Assembly (NCBI RefSeq): GCF_003286085.1
Contig: NW_020825289.1
Location: forward strand, 744,001 to 808,000
DNA: 64,000 bases
Direction: 5' to 3'
Origin: Drosophila persimilis
Taxonomy: Eukaryota; Arthropoda; Insecta; Diptera; Drosophilidae
Made by a program: the position numbers and the translations under genes. Positions 21,343 to 32,248 of the stretch are shown here, piece by piece (within the stretch, counting starts at the first letter, position 1; each line of letters begins with the position of its first letter). Under the pieces are notes generated by a model that made no database searches, had not been told where the DNA came from, and was given only the letters and a program-made list of their open reading frames with translations.

Positions 21343-21711
21343 TGTTACGGCAGAAACCGCAGCGGCAGCTCTAAATATCACTGCGCCTAACAGCCCTGAA
21401 TATCACTGCGCCTAACAGCACAGACGTTAACAGCACAAGCATTAACAGCGCCGAGCAAAGGGTTAATCAGGGCGAACGGCAGCTATAGGCAAGGAAAAGG
21501 AAGAACGAAAAGAAAGGCAGCGGAAAAAGTTCACTGAAGCGGTACAAGTTTTTTAGCTCTAGCTCCCATAGTTTAACACCCGCCCGACATTGTAAATGAA
21601 ACACCTAAATAAAACCGATTTGAAGAACAAAACCACGGGAGGCCTCTTGAACACGGGAGGCTTATCAAACGTACGGCCCCAGATTTGGAGGCGTTGCCCG
21701 GCGCGGCAATA
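21343..21711 (+). repeat. 5' LTR of Pao-type element
   Basis: 369 bp, near-identical to 26300-26668 and 31351-31719. Contains a 21-bp direct repeat (AATATCACTGCGCCTAACAGC, twice) and TTAACAGC repeats near its start. Confidence 0.93.
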
Positions 21712-21757
21712 TTCTAAAAAACTTGTACCGCTTCAGTGAACTTTTTCCGCTGCCTTT
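21513..21757. repeat. 44-nt perfect inverted repeat, LTR versus PBS position
   Basis: 21513-21556 inside the LTR and 21714-21757 just past the LTR are perfect reverse complements, 157 nt apart. The second arm starts 3 nt after the LTR, where a PBS should be. RNA spanning both would fold into a 44-bp stem. Confidence 0.9.
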
Positions 21758-21790
21758 CCGCTGCCGACGTTCGCCACGGCCTTCGAGGGA

Positions 21791-23861
21791 ATGCGCTCCA
21801 TCCCGAAGCATTCCAGACTGCCTCAAGCAGGTGGCCTCATGAGCTCCACGGTAATCAACGGAGGCTGGGACAGAGCAGCTCCCAACTGGACTGGAGTCCA
21901 CATGTCAGGAACCACGGAAGCAACGCGGATTGGAATGCCTACTGGGCTGAATCCGAACGAGACAATGCCAGTCGGCGCTATGTGGCATCCAATGGCCGCA
22001 CCGGCGCTGGGTACCAACCTGCATGGGCAAAACCCCTTCATTCGCGCCCCGACTGCACAGTATTACCCAAGTACGAGTCGAAACATTTCGGACCCGTACG
22101 CGTGCGGGAGTAATCAATCGGTCGCGCCAGCGGGGCGGAGAGATGCTTGACAGCATCCCAGATAGCCGCAAGACAAGTCATCAACAAGGATCTACCATGC
22201 TTTTCTGGAAACCCCGAGGAATGGCCCATGTTCATAGTAAACTTCGAGCAATCTACAGAACGCTGCGGACTCAGAGATCAAGAGAATCTCATGAGGCTGC
22301 AAAAGGTCCTGAAAGGTGCCGCTTTGGAAGCAGTACGAGGAAAATTAATGATGCCCGCAACAGTTCGACTAGCCATCGAGACTCTTCGAATGCTATATGG
22401 CCGACCAGAGGCCATATATATCACACCCTACAGACGAAGCTAAGCATGGAGCCGTCCGTGAAATTGAGCAGCATCGAAAGCCTAGTGCGCCTGGCGCTGT
22501 CGGTGCAAAATTATCGCGCTACTGTTGACGCGATAGGACTGTCCGCCTATCTGAACGACCCAATGTTACTTCGCGACCTTGTGGAGAAACTCCCATTCGA
22601 CTTGAAACTGGATTGGGCCAGACAAAGCGCTGGACTTCCGAGGGTAAATATCGCCGTTTTCGACGATTGGCTATTCCGAGTCGCATCGTGCGCAAGCACC
22701 GTGATGCCAGTAGCACCCGAGAAAGAAGTCTGCACGAAGGAGAAGAACCCAAGAATCCGGCTTATGGTGCACAATGATAGCAGCGCACAACCGCCCTGCC
22801 GTAGGTGCAATGGGGCCCACAAATTGGAGGACTGTAAGCAGTTCCTCGAGCTAGAAGGGCCAGGTAGATGGAACTTCGTCAGAGAAAATAAGCTATGCTG
22901 GAGGTGCCTTGGCAAACATTTTATAAGGCACTGTAAGTCAACAAGAGTATGTTCCGTCGACGGATGCTCGAGAAAGCACCATTTCCTCCTCCACAACAGT
23001 AACCAGCAAAGCTCTAGGGTAGAGAATAGGCCGAAGGAAAGCACTATGGTACTGCACACGATGCAGAACGAAGCTGCGTTGTTTAGATACGTTCCCTTAA
23101 CATTGTATGGACTGAACGGCCAAATGCAAGTGTTCGCACTGATAGACGAAGGATCCGCCTGTACCCTAATCGAGACGGAGATAACGGAAAAACTAGGCAT
23201 CGATGGCCCCTCGGACGAGTTATGCCTACGCTGGACTGGAGACATCACGCAGAGAGAATCTCAATCCAAATGGATAAGCCTAGCGATCTCTCTAAGGGAC
23301 AATGTGGCTCGCAGATTCACGCTTCAAAACGTGAGAACAGTAAAAAACCTGGATCTGCCGAAGCAGACGCTGGACGACTCAATCCTAAAATCCCATTCGC
23401 ACCTGGAAAAGCTACCGATACTCAGCTACAAGGACGTGAAAGCGTCATTGATCATCGGATTGGACAACGTGAAACTTGGAGTGCCACTGACTGTCAAAGA
23501 ACGCGAGAATTCCGAATTTATCGCCGCCAAGTCCAGGTTGGGGTGGTCCGTTTATGGCCGTAGAAAGGGCGACGGGCCAGCGAGTCCGCGGGTAATGCAC
23601 GTATGCGAATGTAATAAACACCCACAGCTGGACACTCTTGTAAAAGAGAGTTTCTCATTAGACGCGGTTCGCATAAACATGGCGAAGAGCACACTCAGGT
23701 CCAAAGAGGACGAAAGAGCAAAAACAATACTGGAAAATTCCACGAGGTTTAGCAGCGAAATGAAGAGATGGGAGACAGGACTTCTCTGGCGGTACGACGA
23801 CGTGGAACTGCGTGGCAATGCGACGACTCCGGTGCCTAGAATCTCGTATGACACGCGATAA
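21791..23861 (+). pseudogene. Gag and protease, Pao-type element
   Basis: Three frames together make a Pao Gag. A Met/Pro-rich N-terminus lies at 21791-22147. The DUF1759 start (DLPCFSGNPEEWPMFIVNFE) is at 22147-22440. The rest of DUF1759 (LSSIESLVRLALSVQNYRATV, LVEKLPFDLKLDWA) is at 22440-22740. Zinc knuckles follow: CRRCNGAHKLEDC, CWRCLGKHFIRHC, CSVDGCSRKHHFLLH (22797-22998). The protease has ALIDEGSACTLIE at 23137-23170 and LIIGLDN..LGVPL, ending SRLGWSVYGR. Frames change near 22148, 22440 and 23815. These proteins form the particle and process the polyprotein. Confidence 0.85.
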
Positions 23862-24680
23862 GGTGCTACGAGAGTTCGTAAACGAACAGATTAAGAGGTA
23901 CGAAGACATCGGCTACGTCCGAAAACTGGAAAAAGATGAAATGGTCGAAGGCAAACGCTCCTGGTATCTGCCCGTATTCGTGACTAAGAACCCGAACAAA
24001 GGCAAATTAAGACTCGTATGGGATGCAGCAGCCAAAGTGGAAGGCATCGCTCTTAATTCAATGCTTCTAAAGGGCCCCGACCAATTGCCATCGCTGGTAG
24101 GAGTAATATCGCGCTTTCGAGAGAAGTCTATTGGCATCTGCGGAGATATTAGAGAAATGTTTCACCAGGTTAGGATACGTTCGGAGGATCAAAGCTCACA
24201 GCAGTTTCTCTGGAGATATGGTGACACCAGTCGAGAACCGGATAGGTACGTAATGAGCGTAATGACCTTTGGTGCTTCTTGTTCCCCAGCAGCAGCGACC
24301 TACGTGAGAGATAGGAACGCAGAAAGGTTCATCAAGGAACAAAGAGAGGAAGTAGAGGCCATACTTCGCAACACCTTTGTAGATGACTATCTCCAAAGCT
24401 GTGACTCAGAAGACGAAATGGTCCGTCTAGCGCTGGCAGTGAGGAACATACACAAAGAAGGAGGCTTCGAGATGAGAGGATGGATATCTAACTCGAGCAC
24501 CGTGATGAGAGCGCTCTCAGGAGATGGAGATCATTAAGAACGGCCCATCGAGATGACGGACTCGACAAGACGAGAACGACTGCTTGGTAGGTGGTGGCAT
24601 CCAAGGAATGATTACTTCACCTTCGTCAATAAGTTTCCGAATGACATATACGACGAAGCGAAAACTGTGACGAAGCGGTC
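23812..24680 (+). pseudogene. Reverse transcriptase, Pao-type element, first copy
   Basis: RT with WYLPVFVTKNP and KLRLVWDAAAKVEG, FREKSIGICGDIREMFHQV (first catalytic Asp), VMTFGASCSPA and NTFVDDYLQS (catalytic Asp pair). A TAA at 24535-24537, shared with the duplicate copy, is followed in frame by ERLLGRWWHP. At 24674/24675 a 256-bp deletion removes the FDPLGLLGF connection and the start of RNase H and shifts the frame. Confidence 0.88.
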
Positions 24681-26299
24681 ATAAACGCCTTTGCAGCCGT
24701 CGCCTACATAAGGATCGAACAAAGAGGAGAAGTCAGATGCACACTACTCGCATCCAAGACAAGAGTGGCACCATTGAAACCAATTTCGATTCCCAGGATG
24801 GAGCTTATGGCAGCGATCCTCGGCCTACGACTAGCTAAACTCATAACACAGGAGCTCTCCGTCGACTCCAAGAACGTGTTGTATTGGATATGTTCAGACG
24901 CCCGAAAGTACCATCAGTTCGTCGCGCTCCGAATTGGAGAGATCTTGGAAACCTCGGACATATCAGAATGGAAATGGGTTCCATCCGCTCTGAACGTAGC
25001 AGACGATGGAACGAAGTGGACCAAAGAATCGAGTTTCCAACCGGAAGCGAGATGGTTCTCCGGTCCGCCGTTCCTATTTGACGAGGAAGAACACTGGCCA
25101 ACTACACAGCTCAACTCGAGTAATCTGGAACGGATACACGTACACGAATGGACAGATACGCCGAAACCACCATCAAAGCTGAGTAGCATAATCCCAAATG
25201 TATGTCGCTTTAGCAAATGGGAAAAGTTCACGGGAGCCCTGAGATGCGTGATGAGATTTCTGGACAAAATACGCAAAAGAGATTTCGCATCAGAGGAGGC
25301 AAATTTAGCCGCACGCTTTCGCAACATGGAAGATGTCAACATCGTTATATACCGGATGGTCCAAGAAGAGGCTTACCCTGAAGAAATGGCTCTTCTACGA
25401 CAAGGAAGAATCTTTCAGCATCAGCTTACTGAGATCGTCGTCAACGAGATGCGACAATTGTACCACATACCAGGACTGCGAGCAAGAGTTCGCGCCGTAG
25501 CGAAAACCTGCCAAAGATGTCGCAATAAAAGAGCGCTTCCAGAGGCACCGGAGATGGGAAGCCTACCACCAGAGAGGCTAGCATTCAACGAATTGCCATT
25601 TACAAACACAGGTATCGACTACTTCGGACCACTGGAGGTAAACGTAGGAAGACGACGCGAGAAACGATGGGGAGTACTATTCACGTGCCTCACCGTGCGA
25701 GCAGTACACATCGAGCTGGCAAACTCCCTGTCAACAGACGCCTTCATGCTAACATTGGAAATGTTCGTAGCCCGTCGAGGAGTCCCCAAGAGAATTGTGT
25801 CGGACAACGGGACGAACTTCCGAGGAGCCAGCCGCTTACTACGAGAAGAAATTGAAAGAATTCTACCGAACGAACTGGAAACCAAGTACCCGCAAATAGA
25901 ATGGTCCTTCATACCCCCAGGAGCACCCCACATGGGAGGTGCGTGGGAAAGAATGATCAGATCGGTGAAATCCATACTAGCCGAAATATTAGAGGAGACG
26001 CACGTACAAGAACCAGTGCTGAGAACAGCACTAGCAAGGATAGAAAATATGCCAAATTCCCGACCCCTGACTTACGTGCCGTTGGAGTGTCCGGAATGAG
26101 GAATGAGGAGTGTCCTTCGAGTAGCCAAGGACGGGATCGCCCGAAGCGCGGTGATCCGCACTGCATCTGGACTGCTAACTCGGCCAATAGTTAAACTGGC
26201 CAAGTTAGACGTGAGGACAACGAACCCACTAATGGATCAAGGCGTAACCAGAAGTTTGGCAAACATCACGACAAGCGACGAAGTTTGCGAAGGGGGGAA
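24681..26299 (+). pseudogene. RNase H and integrase, Pao-type element, first copy
   Basis: Open from 24765 to TGA 26097-26099. Truncated RNase H is followed by the integrase zinc-binding part (HIPGLRARVRAVAKTCQRCR) and the catalytic core: NTGIDYFGP (Asp), IVSDNGTNF (Asp), MGGAWERMIRS (Glu). After ECPE a stop and a roughly 100-codon loss lead to the C-terminal piece SVLRVAKDGIARSAVIRTA and LLTRPIVKLAKL in the frame from 26103. All three catalytic acids are present, but the protein cannot be complete. Confidence 0.88.
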
Positions 26300-26668
26300 T
26301 GTTACGGCAGAAACCGCAGCGGCAGCTCTAAATATCACTGCGCCTAACAGCCCTGAATATCACTGCGCCTAACAGCACAGTCGTTAACAGCACAAACATT
26401 AACAGCGCCGAGCAAAGGGTTAATCAGGGCGAACGGCAGCTATAGGCAAGGAAAAGGAAGAACGAAAAGAAAGGCAGCGGAAAAAGTTCACTGAAGCGGT
26501 ACAAGTTTTTTAGCTCTAGCTCCCATAGTTTAACACCCGCCCGACATTGTAAATGAAACACCTGAATAAAACCGATTTGAAGAACAAAACCACGGGAGGC
26601 CTCTTGAACACGGGAGGCTTATCAAACGTACGGCCCCAGATTTGGAGGCGTTGCCCGGCGCGGCAATA
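26300..26668 (+). repeat. 3' LTR of Pao-type element, first copy
   Basis: 369 bp, preceded by the PPT GAAGGGGGGAA and followed by CCTCT, the target duplication. Confidence 0.93.
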
Positions 26669-26724
26669 CCTCTCATTAAGTTTTGCTCACACTCTTTGGT
26701 AACGGGTTGTACACATCTAGTTTT

Positions 26725-27815
26725 TATACCCGATACTCAAAATGAGTATTGGGGTATATTAGATTTGTGGTAAAAGTGGATGTGTGTAACGTCCAGAAGG
26801 AATCGTTTCCGACCCTATAAAGTATATATATTCTTGATCAGCATCAATAGCCGAGTCGATTGAGCCCTGTCTGTCTGTCCGTCTGTCCGTCCCCTTCAGC
26901 GCCTAATGCTCAAAGACTATAAGAGCTAGAGCAACGATGTTTTGGATCCAGACTTCTGTGATATGTCACTGCTCCAAAAATATTTCAAAACTTTGCCCCG
27001 CCCACTTCCGCCCCCACAAAGGGCGAAAATCTGTGGCATCCACAATTTCGACGATACGAGAAAACTAAAAACGCAGAATCGTAGAAGATGACTATATCTT
27101 CTAGAGTGCAAAATCTGAACCAGATCGTATAATTATTACAGCCAGAATCACGAAAACAATTTCACTCTTTCTCGCTCTGTCTCACTCTAACACACAGGTT
27201 TCATGGTCGGTTTTGCCAATTGCAAAATATGAGTTCAAGGATCTCAGAACCTATAAAAGCCAGAGCAACCAAATTTGGTATCCACACTCCTGTGATATCG
27301 GACCTTGACCGTTTCCTGTCCAAATTTCCCCACACCCCCTTCCGCCCCCGCAAAGGACGAAAATCTGAGGCAACCACAAATCTCAGAGACTATTAAAGCT
27401 AGAGTAACCAAATTTGGTATCCGCACTTCTGTTAGATCTCACTATAAAACGTATATCTCAAAATTTCGCCCCACCCCCTTCCGCCCACACAAAGAACGAA
27501 AATCTGTTGCATCCACAATATTGCAGATTTGAGAAAACTAAAAACGCAGAATCATAGATAACGACCATATCTATCAGATCGCTGAATCTGGATCAGATCA
27601 GATCATTTTTATAGCCAAAAGGAACAAATCAATTTGCAGTGGCTACGCAGCGCCCGACGTCACGCTCAGACTGATTTTCTGTCTCTCTCGCACGCACTCT
27701 TTGTCGTGTCGTTTAATATTAGCGGCGTCTGCCGGAGGAGAGCCATACTGACTAAGTATCGGGTATAACCGTAGAGTTGCGGAGTCCGCAGCAACTCACA
27801 ACGTTCCCCCTCGTT
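26725..27815 (+). mobile_element. DINE-1/INE-1-like Helentron, complete, with empty-site control
   Basis: Starts TATACCCGATACTC and ends with a hairpin (27774-27797, GAGTTGCGG/CCGCAGCAACTC) and CCCCCTCGTT. The duplicated unit at 31768-31785 lacks it and reads a plain T-run, so both ends are fixed to within the T's. Insertion within a T-run without a longer target duplication is what Helentrons do. The interior has the GTCTGTCC microsatellite (26865-26893) and three imperfect repeats of about 115-130 bp (27000-27500). No coding capacity. Confidence 0.9.
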
Positions 27816-27817
27816 TT

Positions 27818-28250
27818 CTTCATATTTTATTGTTTTCGGAGAGACTACCATCCTTCTTTAAATTTCTTTTAACTAAGGCCCAAGCGGAGAACAAACTCAA
27901 ATAACTTGAGCAAGCGATCATTAAGCTTTCGCACTCTCGTCGGGACAGAGGCGCGCGGAGCCGGCACAGTGCGCGTAAACTGTCTACTGCTGGCCTGAAC
28001 ATCCTCCCCCCCCCCCCCCCTTTGCTGGATTGCAAAGTATAATGGGGTGGCCTATGGCTGGGTGCACGCCCCCGACACGATCCATCCAAAAACGGTGCTC
28101 TGGGCCACCGGCAGGCCGTTCTCACGCGCAAGGAACCCGGGCTGGATCACCTTCGGGTAGACATCTACTCCCAAGATGAGCGAGATTGTCGGTCATGGAA
28201 CTGTTCATCGGCAAGCCTCAGGTCACCGAAACGCGCCCGGACGGAATCGC
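27818..28250 (-). mobile_element. BEL LTR and internal fragment, unit 1
   Basis: Same family as 14691-18470. The LTR part is 27818-28001 (element start TGTTCAGGCCAGCAG). A PPT with an unusually long C-run on the plus strand (28005-28020) and about 230 bp of internal sequence related to the zinc-knuckle ORF follow. The fragment joins CR1-like RT at 28249. Confidence 0.75.
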
Positions 28251-28741
28251 TCAGCTGTCGGGTAGGCGTGCGGATGCGCAAACGGGAACGTTGGGAACCC
28301 TAATAAAGAGAGCTTGTGAATAAGCAGAGCATGGTTCACAGAATCGAATGCCTTGCTGAAGTCAGTAAAAACTACATCCGTCTGCAAACCTATTTGAAAA
28401 CCACGGTGGATTAGGTTAGAAAACTCAAGAAGGTTAGTCGATGTTGAACGATGTCTGAAAAAACCGTGTTGCGACGGAGATATCAAGCTGCAACAAAGAT
28501 GTTGCAGTTGCCGGGTGACCAGGAACTCAAGAAGCTTCGGGATGGCGGAAAGCTTTGCGATACCACGATAGTTTTCAATGTTTGATCTAGAACCTTTTTT
28601 GTGAAGCGGAATGATATAGGACTCATTCCAAATTACTGGGAGACAAGACTGTTCCAAGGAGAGGTTGAAGAGAAAGGTGAAGGGTTTGCAAAGGGACTGG
28701 GCACAGTGTTTTAAGATGCAACTTGGTACGATATGTCCATC
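28249..28741 (-). pseudogene. CR1-like RT fragment, unit 1
   Basis: RT blocks CLPVIWNESYIIPLHKKG, NYRGIAKLSAIPKLLE, QHGFFRHRSTSTNLLEF and TDFSKAFDSVNHALL, then an abrupt join to BEL sequence after LLGFP, still in frame. It duplicates 32249-32712. Upstream it is cut by the duplication breakpoint. Confidence 0.85.
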
Positions 28742-29335
28742 GAAGGCAAACGCTCCTGGTATCTGCCCGTATTCGTGACTAAGAACCCGAACAAAGGCAA
28801 ATTAAGACTCGTATGGGATGCAGCAGCCAAAGTGGAAGGCATCGCTCTTAATTCAATGCTTCTAAAGGGCCCCGACCAATTGCCATCGCTGGTAGGAGTA
28901 ATATCGCGCTTTCGAGAGAAGTCTATTGGCATCTGCGGAGATATTAGAGAAATGTTTCACCAGGTTAGGATACGTTCGGAGGATCAAAGCTCACAGCAGT
29001 TTCTCTGGAGATATGGTGACACCAGTCGAGAACCGGATAGGTACGTAATGAGCGTAATGACCTTTGGTGCTTCTTGTTCCCCAGCAGCAGCGACCTACGT
29101 GAGAGATAGGAACGCAGAAAGGTTCATCAAGGAACAAAGAGAGGAAGTAGAGGCCATACTTCGCAACACCTTTGTAGATGACTATCTCCAAAGCTGTGAC
29201 TCAGAAGACGAAATGGTCCGTCTAGCGCTGGCAGTGAGGAACATACACAAAGAAGGAGGCTTCGAGATGAGAGGATGGATATCTAACTCGAGCACCGTGA
29301 TGAGAGCGCTCTCAGGAGATGGAGATCATTAAGAA
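28742..29335 (+). pseudogene. Reverse transcriptase fragment, Pao-type element, second copy
   Basis: Starts abruptly at EGKRSWYLPVF and is identical or nearly so to 23946-24537, including the TAA at 29330-29332 before ERPIEMTDS. The shared stop shows that the nonsense mutation predates the duplication. Confidence 0.9.
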
Positions 29336-29347
29336 CGGCCCATCGAG

Positions 29348-31150
29348 ATGACGGACTCGACAAGACGAGAACGACTGCTTGGTAGGTGGTGGCATCCAAG
29401 GAATGATTACTTCACCTTCGTCAATAAGTTTCCGAATGACATATACGACGAAGCGAAAACTGTGACGAAGCGGTCAATTTTACGTACAGTCATGACCATC
29501 TTCGATCCCTTAGGACTATTGGGGTTCTATATTATACAGGCAAAGATAATACTGCAGGACGTGTGGAGGTCGGCCGTAGGCTGGGATGAACAGGTCAAAG
29601 AAAGTGAACGTCAACGTTGGATGATATGGGCACGGCAACTACAAAACATCGAAGAATTAAGGGTTCCACGATATCTCGGTCTAACGAAAGAAACATCTAA
29701 TATCCAATTACACATCTTTACAGACGCGAGCATAAACGCCTTTGCAGCCGTCGCCTACATAAGGATCGAACAAAGAGGAGAAGTCAGATGCACACTACTC
29801 GCATCCAAGACAAGAGTGGCACCATTGAAACCAATTTCGATTCCCAGGATGGAGCTTATGGCAGCGATCCTCGGCCTACGACTAGCTAAACTCATAACAC
29901 AGGAGCTCTCCGTCGACTCCAAGAACGTGTTGTATTGGATATGTTCAGACGCCCGAAAGTACCATCAGTTCGTCGCGCTCCGAATTGGAGAGATCTTGGA
30001 AACCTCGGACATATCAGAATGGAAATGGGTTCCATCCGCTCTGAACGTAGCAGACGATGGAACGAAGTGGACCAAAGAATCGAGTTTCCAACCGGAAGCG
30101 AGATGGTTCTCCGGTCCGCCGTTCCTATTTGACGAGGAAGAACACTGGCCAACTACACAGCTCAACTCGAGTAATCTGGAACGGATACACGTACACGAAT
30201 GGACAGATACGCCGAAACCACCATCAAAGCTGAGTAGCATAATCCCAAATGTATGTCGCTTTAGCAAATGGGAAAAGTTCACGGGAGCCCTGAGATGCGT
30301 GATGAGATTTCTGGACAAAATACGCAAAAGAGATTTCGCATCAGAGGAGGCAAATTTAGCCGCACGCTTTCGCAACATGGAAGATGTCAACATCGTTATA
30401 TACCGGATGGTCCAAGAAGAGGCTTACCCTGAAGAAATGGCTCTTCTACGACAAGGAAGAATCTTTCAGCATCAGCTTACTGAGATCGTCGTCAACGAGA
30501 TGCGACAATTGTACCACATACCAGGACTGCGAGCAAGAGTTCGCGCCGTAGCGAAAACCTGCCAAAGATGTCGCAATAAAAGAGCGCTTCCAGAGGCACC
30601 GGAGATGGGAAGCCTACCACCAGAGAGGCTAGCATTCAACGAATTGCCATTTACAAACACAGGTATCGACTACTTCGGACCACTGGAGGTAAACGTAGGA
30701 AGACGACGCGAGAAACGATGGGGAGTACTATTCACGTGCCTCACCGTGCGAGCAGTACACATCGAGCTGGCAAACTCCCTGTCAACAGACGCCTTCATGC
30801 TAACATTGGAAATGTTCGTAGCCCGTCGAGGAGTCCCCAAGAGAATTGTGTCGGACAACGGGACGAACTTCCGAGGAGCCAGCCGCTTACTACGAGAAGA
30901 AATTGAAAGAATTCTACCGAACGAACTGGAAACCAAGTACCCGCAAATAGAATGGTCCTTCATACCCCCAGGAGCACCCCACATGGGAGGTGCGTGGGAA
31001 AGAATGATCAGATCGGTGAAATCCATACTAGCCGAAATATTAGAGGAGACGCACGTACAAGAACCAGTGATGAGAACAGCACTAGCAAGGATAGAAAATA
31101 AGCCAAATTCCCGACCCCTGACTTACGTGCCGTTGGAGTGTCCGGAATGA
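29348..31150 (+). pseudogene. RT end, RNase H and integrase, Pao-type element, second copy
   Basis: 600 codons open. In order: ERLLGRWWHPRNDYF, FDPLGLLGFYIIQAKI (connection, near residue 55), LHIFTDASINAFAAVAY and SKTRVAPLKPISIPRMEL (RNase H), ALNVADDGTKW, a zinc-binding zone with CQRCRNK, and the integrase core with D (NTGIDYFGP), D (VSDNGTNF) and E (MGGAWERM). It stops at TGA 31148-31150 after ECPE, and about 100 codons expected between there and the C-terminal piece at 31154 are missing in both copies. It retains the 256 bp lost from unit 1. Confidence 0.9.
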
Positions 31151-31153
31151 GGA

Positions 31154-31350
31154 ATGAGGAGTGTCCTTCGAGTAGCCAAGGACGGGATCGCCCGAAGCGC
31201 GGTGATCCGCACTGCATCTGGACTGCTAACTCGGCCAATAGTTAAACTGGCCAAGTTAGACGTGAGGACAACGAACCCACTAATGGATCAAGGCGTAACC
31301 AGAAGTTTGGCAAACATCACGACAAGCGACGAAGTTTGCGAAGGGGGGAA
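31154..31350 (+). pseudogene. Integrase C-terminal piece and PPT, second copy
   Basis: SVLRVAKDGIARSAVIRTA and LLTRPIVKLAKLDV form the end of Pao integrase; the frame then runs into the PPT (31340-31350) and LTR. The first copy has the same piece at 26103-26299. Confidence 0.8.
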
Positions 31351-31719
31351 TGTTACGGCAGAAACCGCAGCGGCAGCTCTAAATATCACTGCGGCTAACA
31401 GCCCTGAATATCACTGCGCCTAACAGCACAGACGTTAACAGCACAAACATTAACAGCGCCGAGCAAAGGGTTAATCAGGGCGAACGGCAGCTATAGGCAA
31501 GGAAAAGGAAGAACGAAAAGAAAGGCAGCGGAAAAAGTTCACTGAAGCGGTACAAGTTTTTTAGCTCTAGCTCCCATAGTTTAACACCCGCCCGACATTG
31601 TAAATGAAACACCTGAATAAAACCGATTTGAAGAACAAAACCACGGGAGGGCTCTTGAACACGGGAGGCTTATCAAACGTACGGCCCCAGATTTGGAGGC
31701 GTTGCCCGGCGCGGCAATA
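31351..31719 (+). repeat. 3' LTR of Pao-type element, second copy
   Basis: 369 bp, near-identical to the other two LTRs and followed by the same CCTCTCATTAAG flank as the first copy. This shared flank shows duplication of a chromosomal segment, not a second insertion. Confidence 0.93.
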
Positions 31720-31773
31720 CCTCTCATTAAGTTTTGCTCACACTCTTTGGTAACGGGTTGTACACATCTAGTT

Positions 31774-32248
31774 TTTTTCTTCATATTTTATTGTTTTCGG
31801 AGAGACTACCATCCTTCTTTAAATTTCTTTTAACTAAGGCCCAAGCGGAGAACAAACTCAAATAACTTGAGCAAGCGATCATTAAGCTTTCGCACTCTCG
31901 TCGGGACAGAGGCGCGCGGAGCCGGCACAGTGCGCGTAAACTGTCTACTGCTGGCCTGAACATCCTCCCCCCCCCCCCCCTTTGCTGGATTGCAAAGTAT
32001 AATGGGGTGGCCTATGGCTGGGTGCACGCCCCCGACACGATCCATCCAAAAACGGTGCTCTGGGCCACCGGCAGGCCTTCCTCACGCGCAAGAAACCCGG
32101 GCTGGATCACCTTCGGGTAGACATCTGCTCCCAAGATGAGCGAGATTGTCGGTCATGGAACTGTTCATCGGCAAGCCTCAGGTCACCGAAACGCGCCCGG
32201 ACGGAATCGCTCAGCTGTCGGGTAGGCGTGCGGATGCGCAAACGGGAA
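31774..32248 (-). mobile_element. BEL LTR and internal fragment, unit 2
   Basis: Duplicate of 27818-28250, with LTR start at 31962 (minus) and the long C-run at 31966-31980. It shows the uninterrupted flank where unit 1 has its DINE-1. Confidence 0.75.

Larger units (their letters stand above)
21343..26668 (+). mobile_element. Pao-type BEL retrotransposon
   Basis: A 5.3-kb element bounded by 369-bp LTRs (21343-21711 and 26300-26668) with a 5-bp target duplication CCTCT (21338-21342 and 26669-26673). The PPT is GAAGGGGGGAA at 26289-26299. It encodes gag, protease, RT, RNase H and integrase in several broken frames. LTR ends are TGTTACGG...GGCAATA, so the right end lacks the usual CA. A PBS is not recognisable; its place is taken by an inverted copy of LTR sequence. 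Relative to its duplicate at 28742-31719 it has lost 256 bp at the RT/RNase H junction. Confidence 0.9.
23946..28741. repeat. Tandem segmental duplication, unit 1
   Basis: From CGAAGGCAAACG in the Pao RT through the 3' LTR, its flank and the BEL/CR1 chimera to about 28741, this unit is repeated almost base for base at 28742-32712. Differences: a 1.09-kb DINE-1 insertion (26725-27815) and the 256-bp deletion are in this unit only, and 22 bp near the end are missing here. Confidence 0.92.

Noticed and set aside
21360-21440. Short repeats in the Pao LTR as a possible CRISPR-like array
   Set aside because: Two or three units without unique spacers, inside a eukaryotic LTR.
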